DNA of 64,000 nucleotides from Massilia sp. Se16.2.3 (GCF_014171595.1 NZ_CP050451.1:3100001-3164000), one strand, 5' to 3'; shown: positions 19,692-29,723, counted from the stretch's first letter. Notes: generated by a model not told the origin, from the letters alone. Made by a program: numbers and translations.

Positions 19692-20904
19692 ATGGCATCA
19701 TCCGCGACTCCTATTTTGCTTCCTGTAATCATGTCCAGCGCCAGCGCCCCGCGCGCAACCACCCCCAGCACGCGCCTTCCGGGCCTGGATACGCTGCGTG
19801 CGCTCGCCGTCACCCTGGTCGTGCTGCACCATTACACGCTGTTCGTCTCGAACGATGACTACACCTTCGGCTGGGTCGGGCGGATCGGCTGGATCGGCGT
19901 CGACCTGTTCTTTGCCCTGTCCGGCTACCTGATCGGCAACCAGATCTTCGCCGGCTTGAGGAGCGAGGCCGGGCTGTCGCTGCCGCGCTTCTACGCGCGC
20001 CGGCTGCTGCGCACGCTGCCGAACTACCTGGTCGTGCTGCTGGTGTATGTGCTCTCGCGCGCCGTGCGCGAGGAGGCGCCGCTGCTGCCTTTGTTTCGTT
20101 ACCTCAGCTTCACCCAGAACCTGGGCCTGGCGCCGGGTACGGCCTTCTCGCACAGCTGGTCGCTGGCGATCGAAGAGCAGTTCTACCTGGTCCTGCCCGC
20201 GCTGGCGACCCTGGGACTGTGGTGGGGACGAGGGAAGGGCATGCGCCTGGCCTGGACGGCACTGGCGCTGGTGGTCCTCGGCGGCATGCTGCTGCGCGCC
20301 CAGCTGTGGCTCGCTCACGTGGATGCGCACAAGTATGGGATTTACTTCTACTACAAGCTCATCTATTACTCGAGCTTCTGCCGGCTCGACGAACTGGTTG
20401 CCGGCGTGGGCCTGGCGCTGCTGAAGAATGCCCACCCCCCGATGTGGACGCGGCTGCGCGGGCACGGCAACCGGATGCTGGCGGCCGCGCTGCTGGTGCT
20501 GGCGCCGACGGCCTGGCTGTTGCTGGGCGACCGCTACGGTTTCGCGGCTACCGTGTTCGGCTACCCGCTACTGGCGCTGGGCTTCGGACTCCTGATCCTG
20601 GCCGCGCTGTCCGGGCGTTCCTGGCTCGGACGCCTGCGCATTCCCGGCGCCGCCAGCCTGGCCCTGTGGTGGTCGTATGCGCTCTACCTGGTCCACCGCG
20701 GCGTCGGCGCGCTCGCCGCGCCGTTTCTTTTTCCCGCCCGGGCTTTGGCCCCAGACCCCGCTCGCGATCGCCCTGATCCTGCTGCTGTCGGTGCTGGCCG
20801 GCTGGCTGCTCTACCGGCTGGTCGAGACGCCCTTCATGCGCCTGCGCGAGCGCCATGTCCCAGGCAACCTCAAAACGCCAGAACTCAGTCCCGCGCCTCG
20901 ATGA
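19692..20904 (+). CDS. Acyltransferase-3 family membrane protein (frameshifted)
   Basis: About 404 residues with around ten membrane helices. Acyltransferase-3/OafA-type enzymes transfer acyl groups to exported glycans or lipopolysaccharide. Family marks: RLPGLDTLRALAVTLVVLHH (catalytic His), GVDLFFALSGYLIG, RRLLRTLPNYLVVL and HSWSLAIEEQFYLVLP. The frame breaks near 20740 (TTTTT/CCC); the last helix and VETPFMRLRER lie in the next frame. Start could be the ATG at 19692 or 19731; neither has a strong ribosome site. The stop overlaps the convergent gene by 20 bases. Confidence 0.88.
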
Positions 20905-21358
20905 CGTCGAAGGCCGCCGGCATGGCGCCCAGGTAGGCGAGGGTCGCATGCACGCGCTCGCGCATGTCCTGGCCAGCACTCGCTTCGATGGCGGCGCGCA
21001 GGCCCGGCCGCGCTTCCCGCGTGTGCGGGCTGGCGTAGGCTTCGACCAGTAGCGCGACCAGGTTGGTGGGGGCGCCGCAGCTGCGGCGCAGGCTGGTATC
21101 GATCACGCCCAGCAGCGTGCGCTGCATGGCCGGGGTCGGGTTCTGGATGTGGGCGAACACGCTCGGCGTGTTGGCGATGGCCTCGCACATGGTCCGTTCG
21201 ATGGCTTCGGGCTTCAGGTCCGAGGCGATGTCGAAGTAGCGCCGGTCCCAGCGCGTACGCGCGTAGGGATGGCCGGCGGGGAAACGGTCGATGGTCTCCA
21301 GGCCGAGCCGGTGGCTGGCGCGCGAGAGCAGGTCGAGCAGGACGGGCATCAGGGGCAT
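20885..21358 (-). CDS. Conserved hypothetical protein, mostly helical
   Basis: 157 residues from the ATG at 21358. No family recognised. Visible features: a basic, leucine-rich start (MPLMPVLLDLLSRASHRLG), HPYARTRWDRRYFDIASDL, and helices through AMQRTLLGVIDTSLRRSCGAP and RERVHATLAYLGAM. No signal peptide or membrane segment, so probably cytoplasmic. Codon pattern is like neighbouring real genes. It overlaps the acyltransferase 3' end tail-to-tail. Confidence 0.7.
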   Translation of the reverse strand: MPLMPVLLDLLSRASHRLGLETIDRFPAGHPYARTRWDRRYFDIASDLKPEAIERTMCEAIANTPSVFAHIQNPTPAMQRTLLGVIDTSLRRSCGAPTNLVALLVEAYASPHTREARPGLRAAIEASAGQDMRERVHATLAYLGAMPAAFDVIEARD

Positions 21359-21462
21359 GGCGTGTGGCGGAAAGGTCGCATGGCGCAAGTGTAGCGCATG
21401 CCGGGGTGGGTCATCCGGGCTACACTGGTGGCGTGATTCCGGACGATGCCAAAGGAGGCCCG

Positions 21463-21858
21463 ATGTCCACCCGACTAGCATCCTGCAGCTGCGGCCAACT
21501 GACGGCGAGGGTCAGCGGCGAACCGGTACGCGTCTCGGTCTGTCACTGCCTGGCCTGCCAGAAGCGCAGCGGCAGCGTGTTCGCCGCGCAGGCGCGCTTT
21601 CCGCGCGAAAACGTGGCTGTCAGCGGCCAGGCGACGCAGTTCGAAAGGGTGGGCGACGCAGGTTCGCGCGCCACCTTCCGCTTCTGCCCGCACTGCGGCG
21701 CCACCGTGTATTGGGACGCGCAAGGCCTGGAAGCGTTTCTCACGATTCCCGTCGGCGCCTTTGCCGACCCCGGCTTTCCGGCGCCGAACGTGTCGGTGTA
21801 CGAGGAGCGCATGCACCCCTGGGTGGTGCCGCCCCCGCATGCCGAACATCATCCTTAA
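21463..21858 (+). CDS. GFA family glutathione-dependent formaldehyde-activating-like protein
   Basis: 131 residues with the complete zinc-cysteine set of the GFA/CENP-V fold: CSCGQL near residue 8, CHCLACQKRSGS near 27-38 and FCPHCGATVYW near 75. These proteins are often annotated as glutathione S-(hydroxymethyl)transferases, but activity is proven for few. ATG 21463 follows AAAGGAGG. The TAA overlaps the pirin stop codon on the other strand by two bases. Confidence 0.92.
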   Translation: MSTRLASCSCGQLTARVSGEPVRVSVCHCLACQKRSGSVFAAQARFPRENVAVSGQATQFERVGDAGSRATFRFCPHCGATVYWDAQGLEAFLTIPVGAFADPGFPAPNVSVYEERMHPWVVPPPHAEHHP

Positions 21859-22736
21859 GCGCCGAAACGCCCGGCGCGGAAATCCTCGACCGCCTGGTGC
21901 AGCTCGGCCTGGGTATTCATCACGAAGGGGCCGTACTGGGCGATCGGCTCGCCCAGCGGCCGGCCGGCGATCAGCAACAAGCGCGTCGGCGCGCCGTTCT
22001 GCGCCGCCTTGACGACGACGCCGTCGCTGCCGGCGGCATTGTCGAGAATGGCCATGCGCGTCTGGCCGATACCCTTGCCGCCGACGATGGCTTCGCCGCG
22101 GAACACATACAGGAAAGCGTGATGCCCGGCCGGCAGGCGCTGCTCGAAACTGGCGCCGGGCGGCAGTGCGATGTCGAGATAGACCGGCTCGGTGCCTTCG
22201 CGCTGGACGGCGCCCGCCACCCCATGGCTGCTGCCGGCGATGACCTGCACCGTCGCGCCCGATGCCAGCGTGAAGCGCGGCACCTCGCCGTTCGGGATGT
22301 CGCGGTACCAGGGCGCGCGCAGCTTGTCTTTCGCCGGCAGGTTCAGCCACAGCTGGAAGCCTTCCATCAGGCCTTCGCTTTGCTCGGGCATTTCGGAGTG
22401 GACCACACCGCGGCCAGCTGTCATCCACTGCACGCCACCGTCCGTGACCAGGCCTTCGTTGCCGGCGCTGTCGCGGTGGCGCATGCGCCCGTGCAGCATG
22501 TAGGTGACGGTCTCGAAGCCGCGGTGCGGATGCTCGGGAAAGCCGGCGATGTAGTCGCCGGCCTTTTCGCTGCCGAAGGCATCGAGCATCAGGAAAGGGT
22601 CGAGGCGGCGCTGCAGGGTCTGTGTGAGGACGCGGTTGATCTTCACGCCGGCGCCGTCCATCACGTATTGGCCGGCGACGATGCGTTCGACGCCGCGCGA
22701 TACGGCGACGCGTTCGTGGTTTGCTGCCTGGGTCAT
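21855..22736 (-). CDS. Pirin family protein
   Basis: 293 residues, two-domain cupin. The iron-binding motif is in FPEHPHRGFETVTYM with further ligands in GVVHSEMP; the C-terminal cupin ends with YGPFVMNTQAELHQA. Pirins can act as quercetin 2,3-dioxygenases or redox-sensing regulators. It follows azoR by 35 bases on the same strand, a common pairing for quinone or flavonoid stress, and the pair diverges from a LysR gene that may regulate it. Confidence 0.94.
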   Translation of the reverse strand: MTQAANHERVAVSRGVERIVAGQYVMDGAGVKINRVLTQTLQRRLDPFLMLDAFGSEKAGDYIAGFPEHPHRGFETVTYMLHGRMRHRDSAGNEGLVTDGGVQWMTAGRGVVHSEMPEQSEGLMEGFQLWLNLPAKDKLRAPWYRDIPNGEVPRFTLASGATVQVIAGSSHGVAGAVQREGTEPVYLDIALPPGASFEQRLPAGHHAFLYVFRGEAIVGGKGIGQTRMAILDNAAGSDGVVVKAAQNGAPTRLLLIAGRPLGEPIAQYGPFVMNTQAELHQAVEDFRAGRFGA

Positions 22737-22771
22737 CGTCTTCTCCTTTTTTGCTTGCGCCGCCGTGCGGC

Positions 22772-23368
22772 TTACGCCAGGGCGGCTTCGATGGCCGCGT
22801 CGGCCTCGGCCCGGCCCTTCGCCGCGGCGTCCGGGCCCATCGCCTGGCCGGCCGAGTACACGAAAGTATGGTCGGTCATGCCCAGGAAGTTCAGCAGCAT
22901 GCGCACGAACGGCACTTGCGGGTCGGCGTCAGCCGGGTAGATGCCGCCGCGGGAGGTCGCGACGAAGACTTGCTTGCCCTTCAAGAGGCCTTCCGGGCCG
23001 GACTCGGTGTAGCGGAAGGTGACACCGGCGCGGGCGATGGCATCGAACCAGCTCTTCAGTTGCACCGGAATGCCGAAGTTGTACATCGGTGCGCCGATCA
23101 CGACCACGTCCGCTGCCTGCACCTGGGCGATCAGGGCGTCGTCCAGGGCCACGCGCGCGGCCTGCTCGGGGCTACGCTGTTCAGCCGGGGTGAACAGGGC
23201 ACCCAGCGCGGCTTCGTCCAGTTGCGGGTGCGGATTGCGCGCCAGGTCGCGGCTGACGACGGCCGCGTCCGGGTTGGCGGCGGTCAGCCTGGAGACGATG
23301 CTCGCGGCGACACGGTTCGATTCGGATTCGGCACCGCGCAGGCTGGAGGTGATGTGCAGGATATTCAT
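22772..23368 (-). CDS. azoR: FMN-dependent NADH-azoreductase
   Basis: 198 residues, flavodoxin-like. [19 protein letters not shown] carries the FMN phosphate loop, then [21 protein letters not shown] and VATSRGGIY, which are AzoR hallmarks. Reduces quinones and azo compounds with NAD(P)H. Start ATG 23368 follows AGGAAGACC. First gene of a probable azoR-pirin unit. Confidence 0.93.
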   Translation of the reverse strand: MNILHITSSLRGAESESNRVAASIVSRLTAANPDAAVVSRDLARNPHPQLDEAALGALFTPAEQRSPEQAARVALDDALIAQVQAADVVVIGAPMYNFGIPVQLKSWFDAIARAGVTFRYTESGPEGLLKGKQVFVATSRGGIYPADADPQVPFVRMLLNFLGMTDHTFVYSAGQAMGPDAAAKGRAEADAAIEAALA

Positions 23369-23482
23369 GTTCGGTCTTCCTCTTGGATGATTGATGTGTC
23401 GATGGGTCCACTTTATCAATTCCAAAAACGTGTCGGAAGACCTTAGAATGGATAACATTATTCAACCAATGGAACAATCGCC

Positions 23483-24396
23483 ATGGAAGTGGAACCGAAT
23501 GACTTGTTGCTGTTCGCCCGCATCGTCGAGGCCGGCTCGTTCAGCGCGGCGGCACTGCGGGTAGGGCAGCCGAAGTCGACGGTGTCGCGCCGCATCGCCC
23601 AATTGGAAAGTACGCTCGGCGAACGGCTCCTGCAGCGCACCACACGCAAATTGATGGTGACGGAATTCGGCGCCAGCCTGCTCGAACACGCGCGCAAGGT
23701 GGCCGACGAAGCCGAGGCTGCCGGGGCGCTGGCCCAGCATCGCCAGGCTGCGCCCAGCGGGCGCTTGCGCATCTCGCTGCCGGCCGATTTCGCCAACCTC
23801 GGCATGAGCGCGATGATCGGGCGCTTCCTCGATCGCTATCCGGCCGTGAACGTCGAACTCGACCTGTCGCCGCGCCGGGTCGACCTGGTGGCGGAGAACT
23901 TCGACATCGCCATCCGCATGGGCGACCTGCCGGACGATTCCTCGCTGAACGCGCGCCGCGTCACCCTGCAGCGCTTCGGCCTGTACGCCTCGCCCTGCTA
24001 CACGGCGCTGCGCGGCCTGCCCGAGCATCCGGACGACCTGCTGGGCCACGACCTGCTGTGCCTGCTCAGCCGCAGCGGCGGCGCCGTGCCCTGGGTGCTC
24101 CAGCGCGGCAAGGTGCGCTGGGGGCGCGCGTGCCGCCGGCGCGGCTGACGGCGAACTCGCCCGACCTGCTGGCGCGCATCGCCTGCAGCGGTGCCGGCAT
24201 TGCCGCCAGCTCGGAACTGTTCGCCCAGCCATTGGTAAAAAAGGGGGAGTTGGTGCGGGTACTGCCGGAGTGGGACTTGCCGGCGGCAACCGGCTGGGCG
24301 GTCTTCCCGGGCCGGCGCCTGATGCCGGCCAAGACCCGCGCTTTTCTCGACATGATGGACGAGATGTTTTGCGGCGAAGTGGCCAGGTCCGGCTGA
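23483..24396 (+). CDS. LysR family transcriptional regulator (frameshifted)
   Basis: About 304 residues, normal for the family. N-terminal winged HTH (DLLLFARIVEAGSFSAAALRVGQPKSTVSRRIAQLE, here spanning residues 7-42), then a periplasmic-binding-like effector domain (SGRLRISLPADFA, RFLDRYPAVNVELDLS, IAIRMGDLPD). The frame breaks at the GGGGG run near 24122; the next frame gives PPARLTANSPDLLARIACSGAGIA. Divergent from azoR-pirin with 114 bases between starts, the usual arrangement of a LysR regulator and its target. Confidence 0.9.
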
Positions 24397-24465
24397 GGAG
24401 CTGACCCCTTGAAGGGAAACGATGGCGCGCGCGGCGCCATCGGGTCTCCAGGCTGGGCGCCTGGA

Positions 24466-25582
24466 TTACTGGGACGGATCGTTCGATGCGTCCAGCGCGA
24501 GCAGCTTGCCGTCTTCGAAGACGTCGCCGTCCTTCAGTTCGGCCGTGGACATGCCGCCCATCTTCGGCAGTTCCAGGGCGATGCGGTCGCCGCGCTGGGT
24601 GTAGCGGCCTTGCGGCGCGCAGGTGCCGAATTCCGGCGTCGTCTTCACGTCGCTGCCGTCGATGAGCAGGAAGAAGAACAGGGTTTCGCAGCTGTTGCCG
24701 CGTCCGCCGCTGCTGGCCATCAGGATCGCTTCGCGTCCCTGCGACAGGGTGAAGCTGCGCACCGGGAATTGCCAGGGCGCGTCGTTGCCGTCGAAGAGGG
24801 CCTTGCCGTTGAGCGTTACGCGTCGCTCGTCGAACTCGCCGCTGCGGACCAGTGGACCGGCCGAGGTGGCCAGCGCCGTCGGCAGCGAATCGGCGTTGCT
24901 GTCGATGTTGCCGCTGTCGCTGACTTGCGCTGCCTGGGCAGGCGCGGCGGCCGCGGCGGCGGGTGCCTCGGGGCGGCCGGCTCGGCGTTGGCGGCGATCG
25001 CATCCTCCAGCGAGACCTCGGCCGCGGCCTGCTGGGCGCGGTTCTTGTATGCGACATACGAGGGGATGGCGACCGCTGCCAGGATGCTCAGTCCAAGGAT
25101 GCCGACGATCAGGCCGACGCCCCAGCGCGACCAGCTTTTCTGGACCCGGTTGAAATGCTCCAGGCTTTGCCAGTGGCCGTTCTTCCAGGCCATCTCGCGT
25201 CCCTTGATGCCGAGCCAGATCGCGACACCGAAGCCGACGTAGGGCACCAGGGCCAGGAGGCCGATCCAGGTGCGGTTGCCGATCGCCCAGATCCAGTTGA
25301 GGAGGAAGGCGCCCCAGCTCCAGCCCGCGACCCCGTCCGGTACGGCCGGCTGGGCCATCGGGTAAAGGCTGCGCAGGCGGCGGCACCTGTGCGGGCGCGG
25401 GGGCCGGCTTGTCGAGGCGAGGCAGCGGGGGCGGCAGGTCCGATGGCGGGGTGCCTGCGCCCGGCGGGTTCACGGGGGGGCGTTGCCGGCGCTGCGGCAG
25501 GGTCCAGCGGCTTGCCGCAGCGTTGACAGAAGGCGCTGCCCTCGACAGCCTGGGTGCCACAAGAAGTACAGAACATGTTCAT
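24466..25582 (-). CDS. Zinc-ribbon membrane protein with pilin-like segment (at least three frameshifts)
   Basis: Reassembled from three frames, about 370 residues. N-terminal double-Cys zinc ribbon (MFCTSCG, FCQRCGKPLDP), a Pro-rich linker, a membrane module (WGAFLLNWIWAIGNRTWIG, then VGLIVGILGLSILAAVAIPSYVAY), and an unrecognised C-terminal domain (GEFDERRVTLNGKALFDG, GGRGNSCETLFFFLL, TCAPQGRYTQRGDRI). The segment AVAIPSYVAYKNRAQQAAAEV resembles the alpha-1 helix of type IV pilin-like proteins. Shifts lie near 25475 (G7 run), 25365 and 24965. Start ATG 25582 has AAGGAA upstream. Function unknown. Confidence 0.75.
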
Positions 25583-25701
25583 TTCCTTAGGTAAAAGCGC
25601 GGCATCCGACCGCATCGATACGCGCATGGCGCTGCGTGTGCGGGCAGGCGGATGCCTGAAAAAAAAGGGGTGGCGAGTGCCGCGGTCTCGTGCGAACGGC
25701 T

Positions 25702-26067
25702 TCAGTCGACGAAGTTGCCGATGAGGGCCAGCAGGGCAATGACCGAGAGGATGACGGCGGCAATCGCCATCTTCTTGCCGGCCTCCTGGTTGCGCATGCT
25801 GACGATGCCGAACACGAGGCCGATGACGCTGAAGAGGAAGATGCCGGTGGCGGTATCGTGGTCCAGCGGCGCGTCGTCGAGCAGGGCCATCGCGCTCAGG
25901 AGACCGCAGATCAGTCCGCCGATCGGCAGCCACAGTCCGGGCTCGCCCGGCCTGGCCACCGCGGCAGGCGCGGCGTGCTGCAAGCCGCCGCACTGGGGGC
26001 AGGCGGGCGCCGATTCGTGGATCTCCTTGCCGCAGCATCGGCAAAACATCATTCCCGGTAACTTCAT
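25702..26067 (-). CDS. Zinc-ribbon membrane protein, DUF4190-like
   Basis: 121 residues. N-terminal ribbon FCRCCGKEIHESAPACPQCGG, then a Pro/Ala linker and three hydrophobic segments (LWLPIGGLICGLLSAMALL, GIFLFSVIGLVFGIVSM, IAAVILSVIALLALIGNFV). Located 120 bases upstream of the other zinc-ribbon protein on the same strand; the two share the ribbon plus membrane design and may be related in role. Function unknown. Confidence 0.82.
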   Translation of the reverse strand: MKLPGMMFCRCCGKEIHESAPACPQCGGLQHAAPAAVARPGEPGLWLPIGGLICGLLSAMALLDDAPLDHDTATGIFLFSVIGLVFGIVSMRNQEAGKKMAIAAVILSVIALLALIGNFVD

Positions 26068-26333
26068 GCCCCAATGTCTCCAGTCGTTTCATGGACGCGC
26101 GCAAGCTGCGCGAGTTGCGCCATTTTAACGGGTGTTGCCTATCGGAAAACTATTGAATTGTCACAGGGCGGTGAGGGGACACATGCGGAGGGTGAGGCGG
26201 GGGTGCCTGCCGGTGTGGAAGATCGAGAACGCGCGGCAGGCACGCGGATGAGGGCCGCGCGCCAACGACCAAGCGCCAGGCAGCTTGGCGCCCGTTCCTG
26301 CGCTGGCCGGCGAGTGTCGGCCGACCAGGCCGA
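26068..26333. other. Intergenic region, nothing recognised
   Basis: About 265 bases between psd and the small zinc-ribbon gene. It contains the presumed promoter of the zinc-ribbon gene near 26130-26160 (AT-rich CTATTGAATTGT) and no conserved frame. Confidence 0.4.
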
Positions 26334-27185
26334 TCAGGCCGGCCGGTTGCCCATCATCTCGCCCAGGCGCACCTTGCGCTCCGGCGCCCAGTCCGGATTG
26401 AAGGCGATCGTCTTTTCCTTGAACAGCATCACGACCGTCGAGCCCAGCAGGAAGCGGCCCATCTCTTCGCCCTTTTTCAGGACGACCGGCTGCGAATCGT
26501 AGGTCCACTCCGAGATGCGGCCGTTGCGCTGCGGGTTGACGACGCCATGCCAGGGCGTGGCCATGCTGCCGACGATGGTCGCGCCGACCAGCACCATCAC
26601 GAAGGTGCCGAACTGTTCGGACTCGAACACGCACACCACGCGCTCGTTGCGCGCGAACAGGCCCGGCACGCCGCGCGCCGTGGTCGGGTTCACCGAGAAC
26701 AGCGCGCCCGGCACGTAGATCATGCGCGTCAGGCGCCCGTCGCAGGGCATGTGCAGGCGGTGGTAATCCTTCGGGCTCAGGTACAGGTTGGCGAAGCTGC
26801 CGTGCTGGAAGTGCGCCGCGAGCGTGGCATCGCCGCCGACGAGCTGGGTGGTGGTGAACTTGTGGCCCTTGGCCTGCAGGATATGGTGGTCGTCGATCGC
26901 GCCGAACTGGCTGATCGCACCGTCGACCGGGCAGACGAAGTCGGCCTGCGCCAGCGGGCGCACGCCATCCTTCAACGGGCGGGTGAAGAACTCGTTGAAG
27001 CTCGGGTAGCTGGCGATGTCCGAATTGGCCGCCTCGTCCATGTTGACGCCGTACTTGGCGACGAACCAGCGGATCAGGCGGGTCGTCATCCGGCCCCCGC
27101 GATGGCCGGCGACGCGCCCGGCGAACGAGGTCAGGGCCTGCTTGGGCAGGACATATTGCGGCAGAACTTTGAAGCGGTCGGACAC
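26334..27185 (-). CDS. psd: Phosphatidylserine decarboxylase proenzyme
   Basis: About 283 residues. Converts phosphatidylserine to phosphatidylethanolamine at the inner membrane using a pyruvoyl group made by self-cleavage at LGST (GRFLLGSTVVMLF). Other marks: YPSFNEFFTRPLKDGVRP, CPVDGAISQFG, HGSFANLYLSPKDYHRLHMP with the catalytic His, and GALFSVNP. I chose the GTG at 27185 because SDRFKVLPQYVLPK lines up with the usual N-terminus; a longer upstream frame looks non-coding. Single gene. Confidence 0.95.
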   Translation of the reverse strand: MSDRFKVLPQYVLPKQALTSFAGRVAGHRGGRMTTRLIRWFVAKYGVNMDEAANSDIASYPSFNEFFTRPLKDGVRPLAQADFVCPVDGAISQFGAIDDHHILQAKGHKFTTTQLVGGDATLAAHFQHGSFANLYLSPKDYHRLHMPCDGRLTRMIYVPGALFSVNPTTARGVPGLFARNERVVCVFESEQFGTFVMVLVGATIVGSMATPWHGVVNPQRNGRISEWTYDSQPVVLKKGEEMGRFLLGSTVVMLFKEKTIAFNPDWAPERKVRLGEMMGNRPA

Positions 27186-27240
27186 GGTGGCAACCCTGAT
27201 AACGAGTGACGATGGCGAATTATAAATAACGGACGTGCTG

Positions 27241-27430
27241 ATGCATATCACTGTTTGCACCCGTCCATTCACCGCAGTGTAGCGCATCGGGCCGGGCGCG
27301 CAGGCGCGGCTTGCCCCGGAGGGCAGGTGCTGTTGGCGCATGCATATCGAAAATAAGTGCCCGGAAGCATCGCAAGCTTCCCGAACTCATGGACAATACC
27401 GGCTCGTTACCTTGTTCGATTGATATGCAT
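27241..27430 (+). promoter_or_regulatory. Three ATGCATATC sites around the TonB-receptor start
   Basis: ATGCATATC occurs at 27241-27249 and 27340-27348, and inverted (GATATGCAT) at 27422-27430 over the start codon of the receptor gene. An AT-rich nine-base word three times in 190 bases is unexpected in this GC-rich sequence and could be an operator shared by psd and the receptor. Confidence 0.35.
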
Positions 27431-29608
27431 ATTCTTTCTCCGCTCCGCCTGACTTTCATGGCTGCCACCCTCGGCGCCGCCTTTCCCGCCCTTGCCCAGG
27501 ACACGGCCGCCGCCGCCAAACCCGACACCACGACATCCGCGCCCGCCCAGCCCATCCAGAAGGTCGAAGTGCGCGGCGGCGCCGACAGCTATGACCCGCG
27601 CCGCGACGATACCGCCAGCAAGGTCGTCATCGGCCAGGAAGAAATCGCGAAGTATGGCGACACCAGCGTCGTCGACGTATTGAAGCGCGTGCCCGGCATC
27701 ACAGTCAGCAGCCCGAACGGACGCGGCGGCGAAATCCGCATGCGCGGCCTCGGCGCCGGCTATACCCAGATCCTGCTCAACGGCGAACGCGCCCCGGCAG
27801 GCTTTTCCATCGACCAGCTCTCGCCCGACGTCATCGAGCGCATCGAGGTACTGCGCGCGGCCAGCGCCGAATATTCGACCCAGTCGGTGGCCGGCACCAT
27901 CAACATCGTGCTGAAAAAAGCGATCCGCAGCGGCCAGCGCGAATTCAAGATCGGGGCGCGCGCCGGCCAGTTCCGCGGCCCGACGGCCAACATGCAGCTC
28001 TCCGACAAAGCCGGCAGGATGTCGTATTCGATCGCCGGCAGCGTGATGCACGAAACTTTCGACCGCAGCGCCGTCAGCGACGAGGCGGCCTTCGGCCCGG
28101 ACGGCAACCCGATCCTCGTCCAGCACACCGACGGCGTCGAGGACGGGCGGCTGAACCTGTTCAACCTGGCGCCGCGCCTGAACTGGACGCTCGAGAACGG
28201 CGACACCGTCACCTCGCAGAGCTTCGTCAACGTGGCGCGCTTTCGCAACCACGGCGTCGACACGACGGCCAGTGTGCTCGGACCTGTCGCGCCATACCCC
28301 GTGCTGGACGAGGCCATGCGTTCGGACAACGACGTGCTGCGCACGGAGCTGAACTGGATCCACAAGATGGCCGATGGCGCCAAGCTCGACGTCAAGGCGG
28401 GCCTGGTCGGCGGCCGGAACACCACCATCATGCGGCGCTGGGCCGCCGTGCGCCCGCTCGACAACGTGGTGCGTTCCGACAGCGAGGAGCTTGGCGCCAC
28501 CACGGTCGGCAAGTACAGCAAGACGGTGGCAAAGGGCCACGCGTTCGCCACGGGCTGGGATGCCGGCTGGTCGGTGCGCGAGGACGAGCGCCGCGAAAGC
28601 GAGACGGGGCGTCCCGTTTACCCGGAACTGCCTGGCGGCGAACAGTTCGAGGCGGAAGTGTCGCGCCTGGCCGTGTATGCCCAGGACGAATGGAGCTTGA
28701 CCCCGCGCTGGTCGGTCTACCTGGGCGCGCGCTGGGAAGGCATCCGCACGCGCACGACCGGCAATACCTTCGATACCGGGCGTTCCAGTTCGAACGTGTG
28801 GAGCCCGGTGCTGCAGACGCTGTGGAAGATCCCGGAAACCAAGGGCGACCAGCTGCGCTTTGCCCTCACGCGCACCTACAAGGCGCCGCCGCTCACCAGC
28901 CTGATCCCGCGCCGCCAGACGGCGGTCGACAACCGCTCGACCGATCCCGATTACGCCGGCAACCCGGACCTGAAGCCCGAACTGGCGCTGGGCCTGGACG
29001 CCTCCTGGGAACACTACTGGGCCGAGGGCGCGCTGCTGTCGGTCAGCGGCTCGGTGCGCCGCATCGACGACTACACGCGCTGGCTGGTCGCCTTCGACGG
29101 CGCGCGCTGGGTGGCGATGCCATCGAACGCCGGGCGCGCCATCACGCGCGGCCTGGAAGTGGAAACGAAGTTCCCGCTGAAAGCGCTCCTGAAGGATGCG
29201 CCGGCAATCGACCTGCGTGCCAGCGTGGCGGCCAACTGGTCGCGCGTCGATGGCGTACCGGGACCGGACAACCGCCTCGACGGCCAGAATCCGCTGTCGG
29301 CCAACCTCGGCATCGATTACAAGCGCGGCGACCTGACGACGGGCGCCAGCTTCGCCTGGAAGGGAGGCGCAAACCTGCGCCTGTCGGAGCGCCAGACCAG
29401 CATCCTCGAGAGACGGCGCGACCTGGAAGCGTATGCCCTGTACAAGTTCAATCCGAAGCAGCAGCTGCGCGTGGCCCTGTCGAACATCCTGGGCGAGGAC
29501 TTCGTCAACCGCGGCAGCTTCCTGGAAGAGGGGCGCGGCCTGGTGCAACGGAACGCGCGCATCGAGGGCGCACCCAGCCTGCGCGCCACGCTGGAACTGA
29601 AATTCTGA
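27425..29608 (+). CDS. TonB-dependent outer-membrane receptor
   Basis: 727 residues. Signal peptide (LTFMAATLGAAFPALAQ), an N-terminal plug (EEIAKYGDTSVVDVLKRVPGI, RMRGLGAGYTQILLNGERA, IERIEVLRAASAEYSTQSVAGTIN read over residues 90-165), and a 22-strand-type barrel ending in ATLELKF with the terminal Phe needed for membrane insertion. Substrate is not readable; there is no neighbouring siderophore or transporter gene. ATG 27425 is chosen because the signal peptide follows directly. The frame is intact over its full length. Confidence 0.93.
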   Translation: MHILSPLRLTFMAATLGAAFPALAQDTAAAAKPDTTTSAPAQPIQKVEVRGGADSYDPRRDDTASKVVIGQEEIAKYGDTSVVDVLKRVPGITVSSPNGRGGEIRMRGLGAGYTQILLNGERAPAGFSIDQLSPDVIERIEVLRAASAEYSTQSVAGTINIVLKKAIRSGQREFKIGARAGQFRGPTANMQLSDKAGRMSYSIAGSVMHETFDRSAVSDEAAFGPDGNPILVQHTDGVEDGRLNLFNLAPRLNWTLENGDTVTSQSFVNVARFRNHGVDTTASVLGPVAPYPVLDEAMRSDNDVLRTELNWIHKMADGAKLDVKAGLVGGRNTTIMRRWAAVRPLDNVVRSDSEELGATTVGKYSKTVAKGHAFATGWDAGWSVREDERRESETGRPVYPELPGGEQFEAEVSRLAVYAQDEWSLTPRWSVYLGARWEGIRTRTTGNTFDTGRSSSNVWSPVLQTLWKIPETKGDQLRFALTRTYKAPPLTSLIPRRQTAVDNRSTDPDYAGNPDLKPELALGLDASWEHYWAEGALLSVSGSVRRIDDYTRWLVAFDGARWVAMPSNAGRAITRGLEVETKFPLKALLKDAPAIDLRASVAANWSRVDGVPGPDNRLDGQNPLSANLGIDYKRGDLTTGASFAWKGGANLRLSERQTSILERRRDLEAYALYKFNPKQQLRVALSNILGEDFVNRGSFLEEGRGLVQRNARIEGAPSLRATLELKF

Positions 29609-29645
29609 CGGGAGGCGGGGCACGCGCCCGGCCTGCGGCCGAATG

Positions 29646-29674
29646 AAAAAGCCGCCTTTCGGCGGCTTTTTTTT
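29646..29674 (+). terminator. Bidirectional rho-independent terminator
   Basis: GCCGCC-TTTC-GGCGGC with eight T to the right and five A to the left. It lies between the convergent TonB receptor and PEP-CTERM genes and can serve both. Confidence 0.92.
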
Positions 29675-29723
29675 CCTGCTTGCTCGCGACAGGCCCGGGC
29701 GCTTGAGCGCCGGGCTGCCATGA

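Noticed and set aside
24110..24140. Programmed frameshifting in the LysR gene and other broken genes
   Set aside because: No common slippery heptamer or downstream structure is shared by the sites, and the genes are of types never known to need frameshifting; homopolymer errors are simpler.
27407..29623. A 738-codon open frame opposite the TonB-dependent receptor
   Set aside because: The plus strand encodes a complete receptor with plug, barrel and terminal Phe; the antisense frame is Val/Arg/His-rich without domains.
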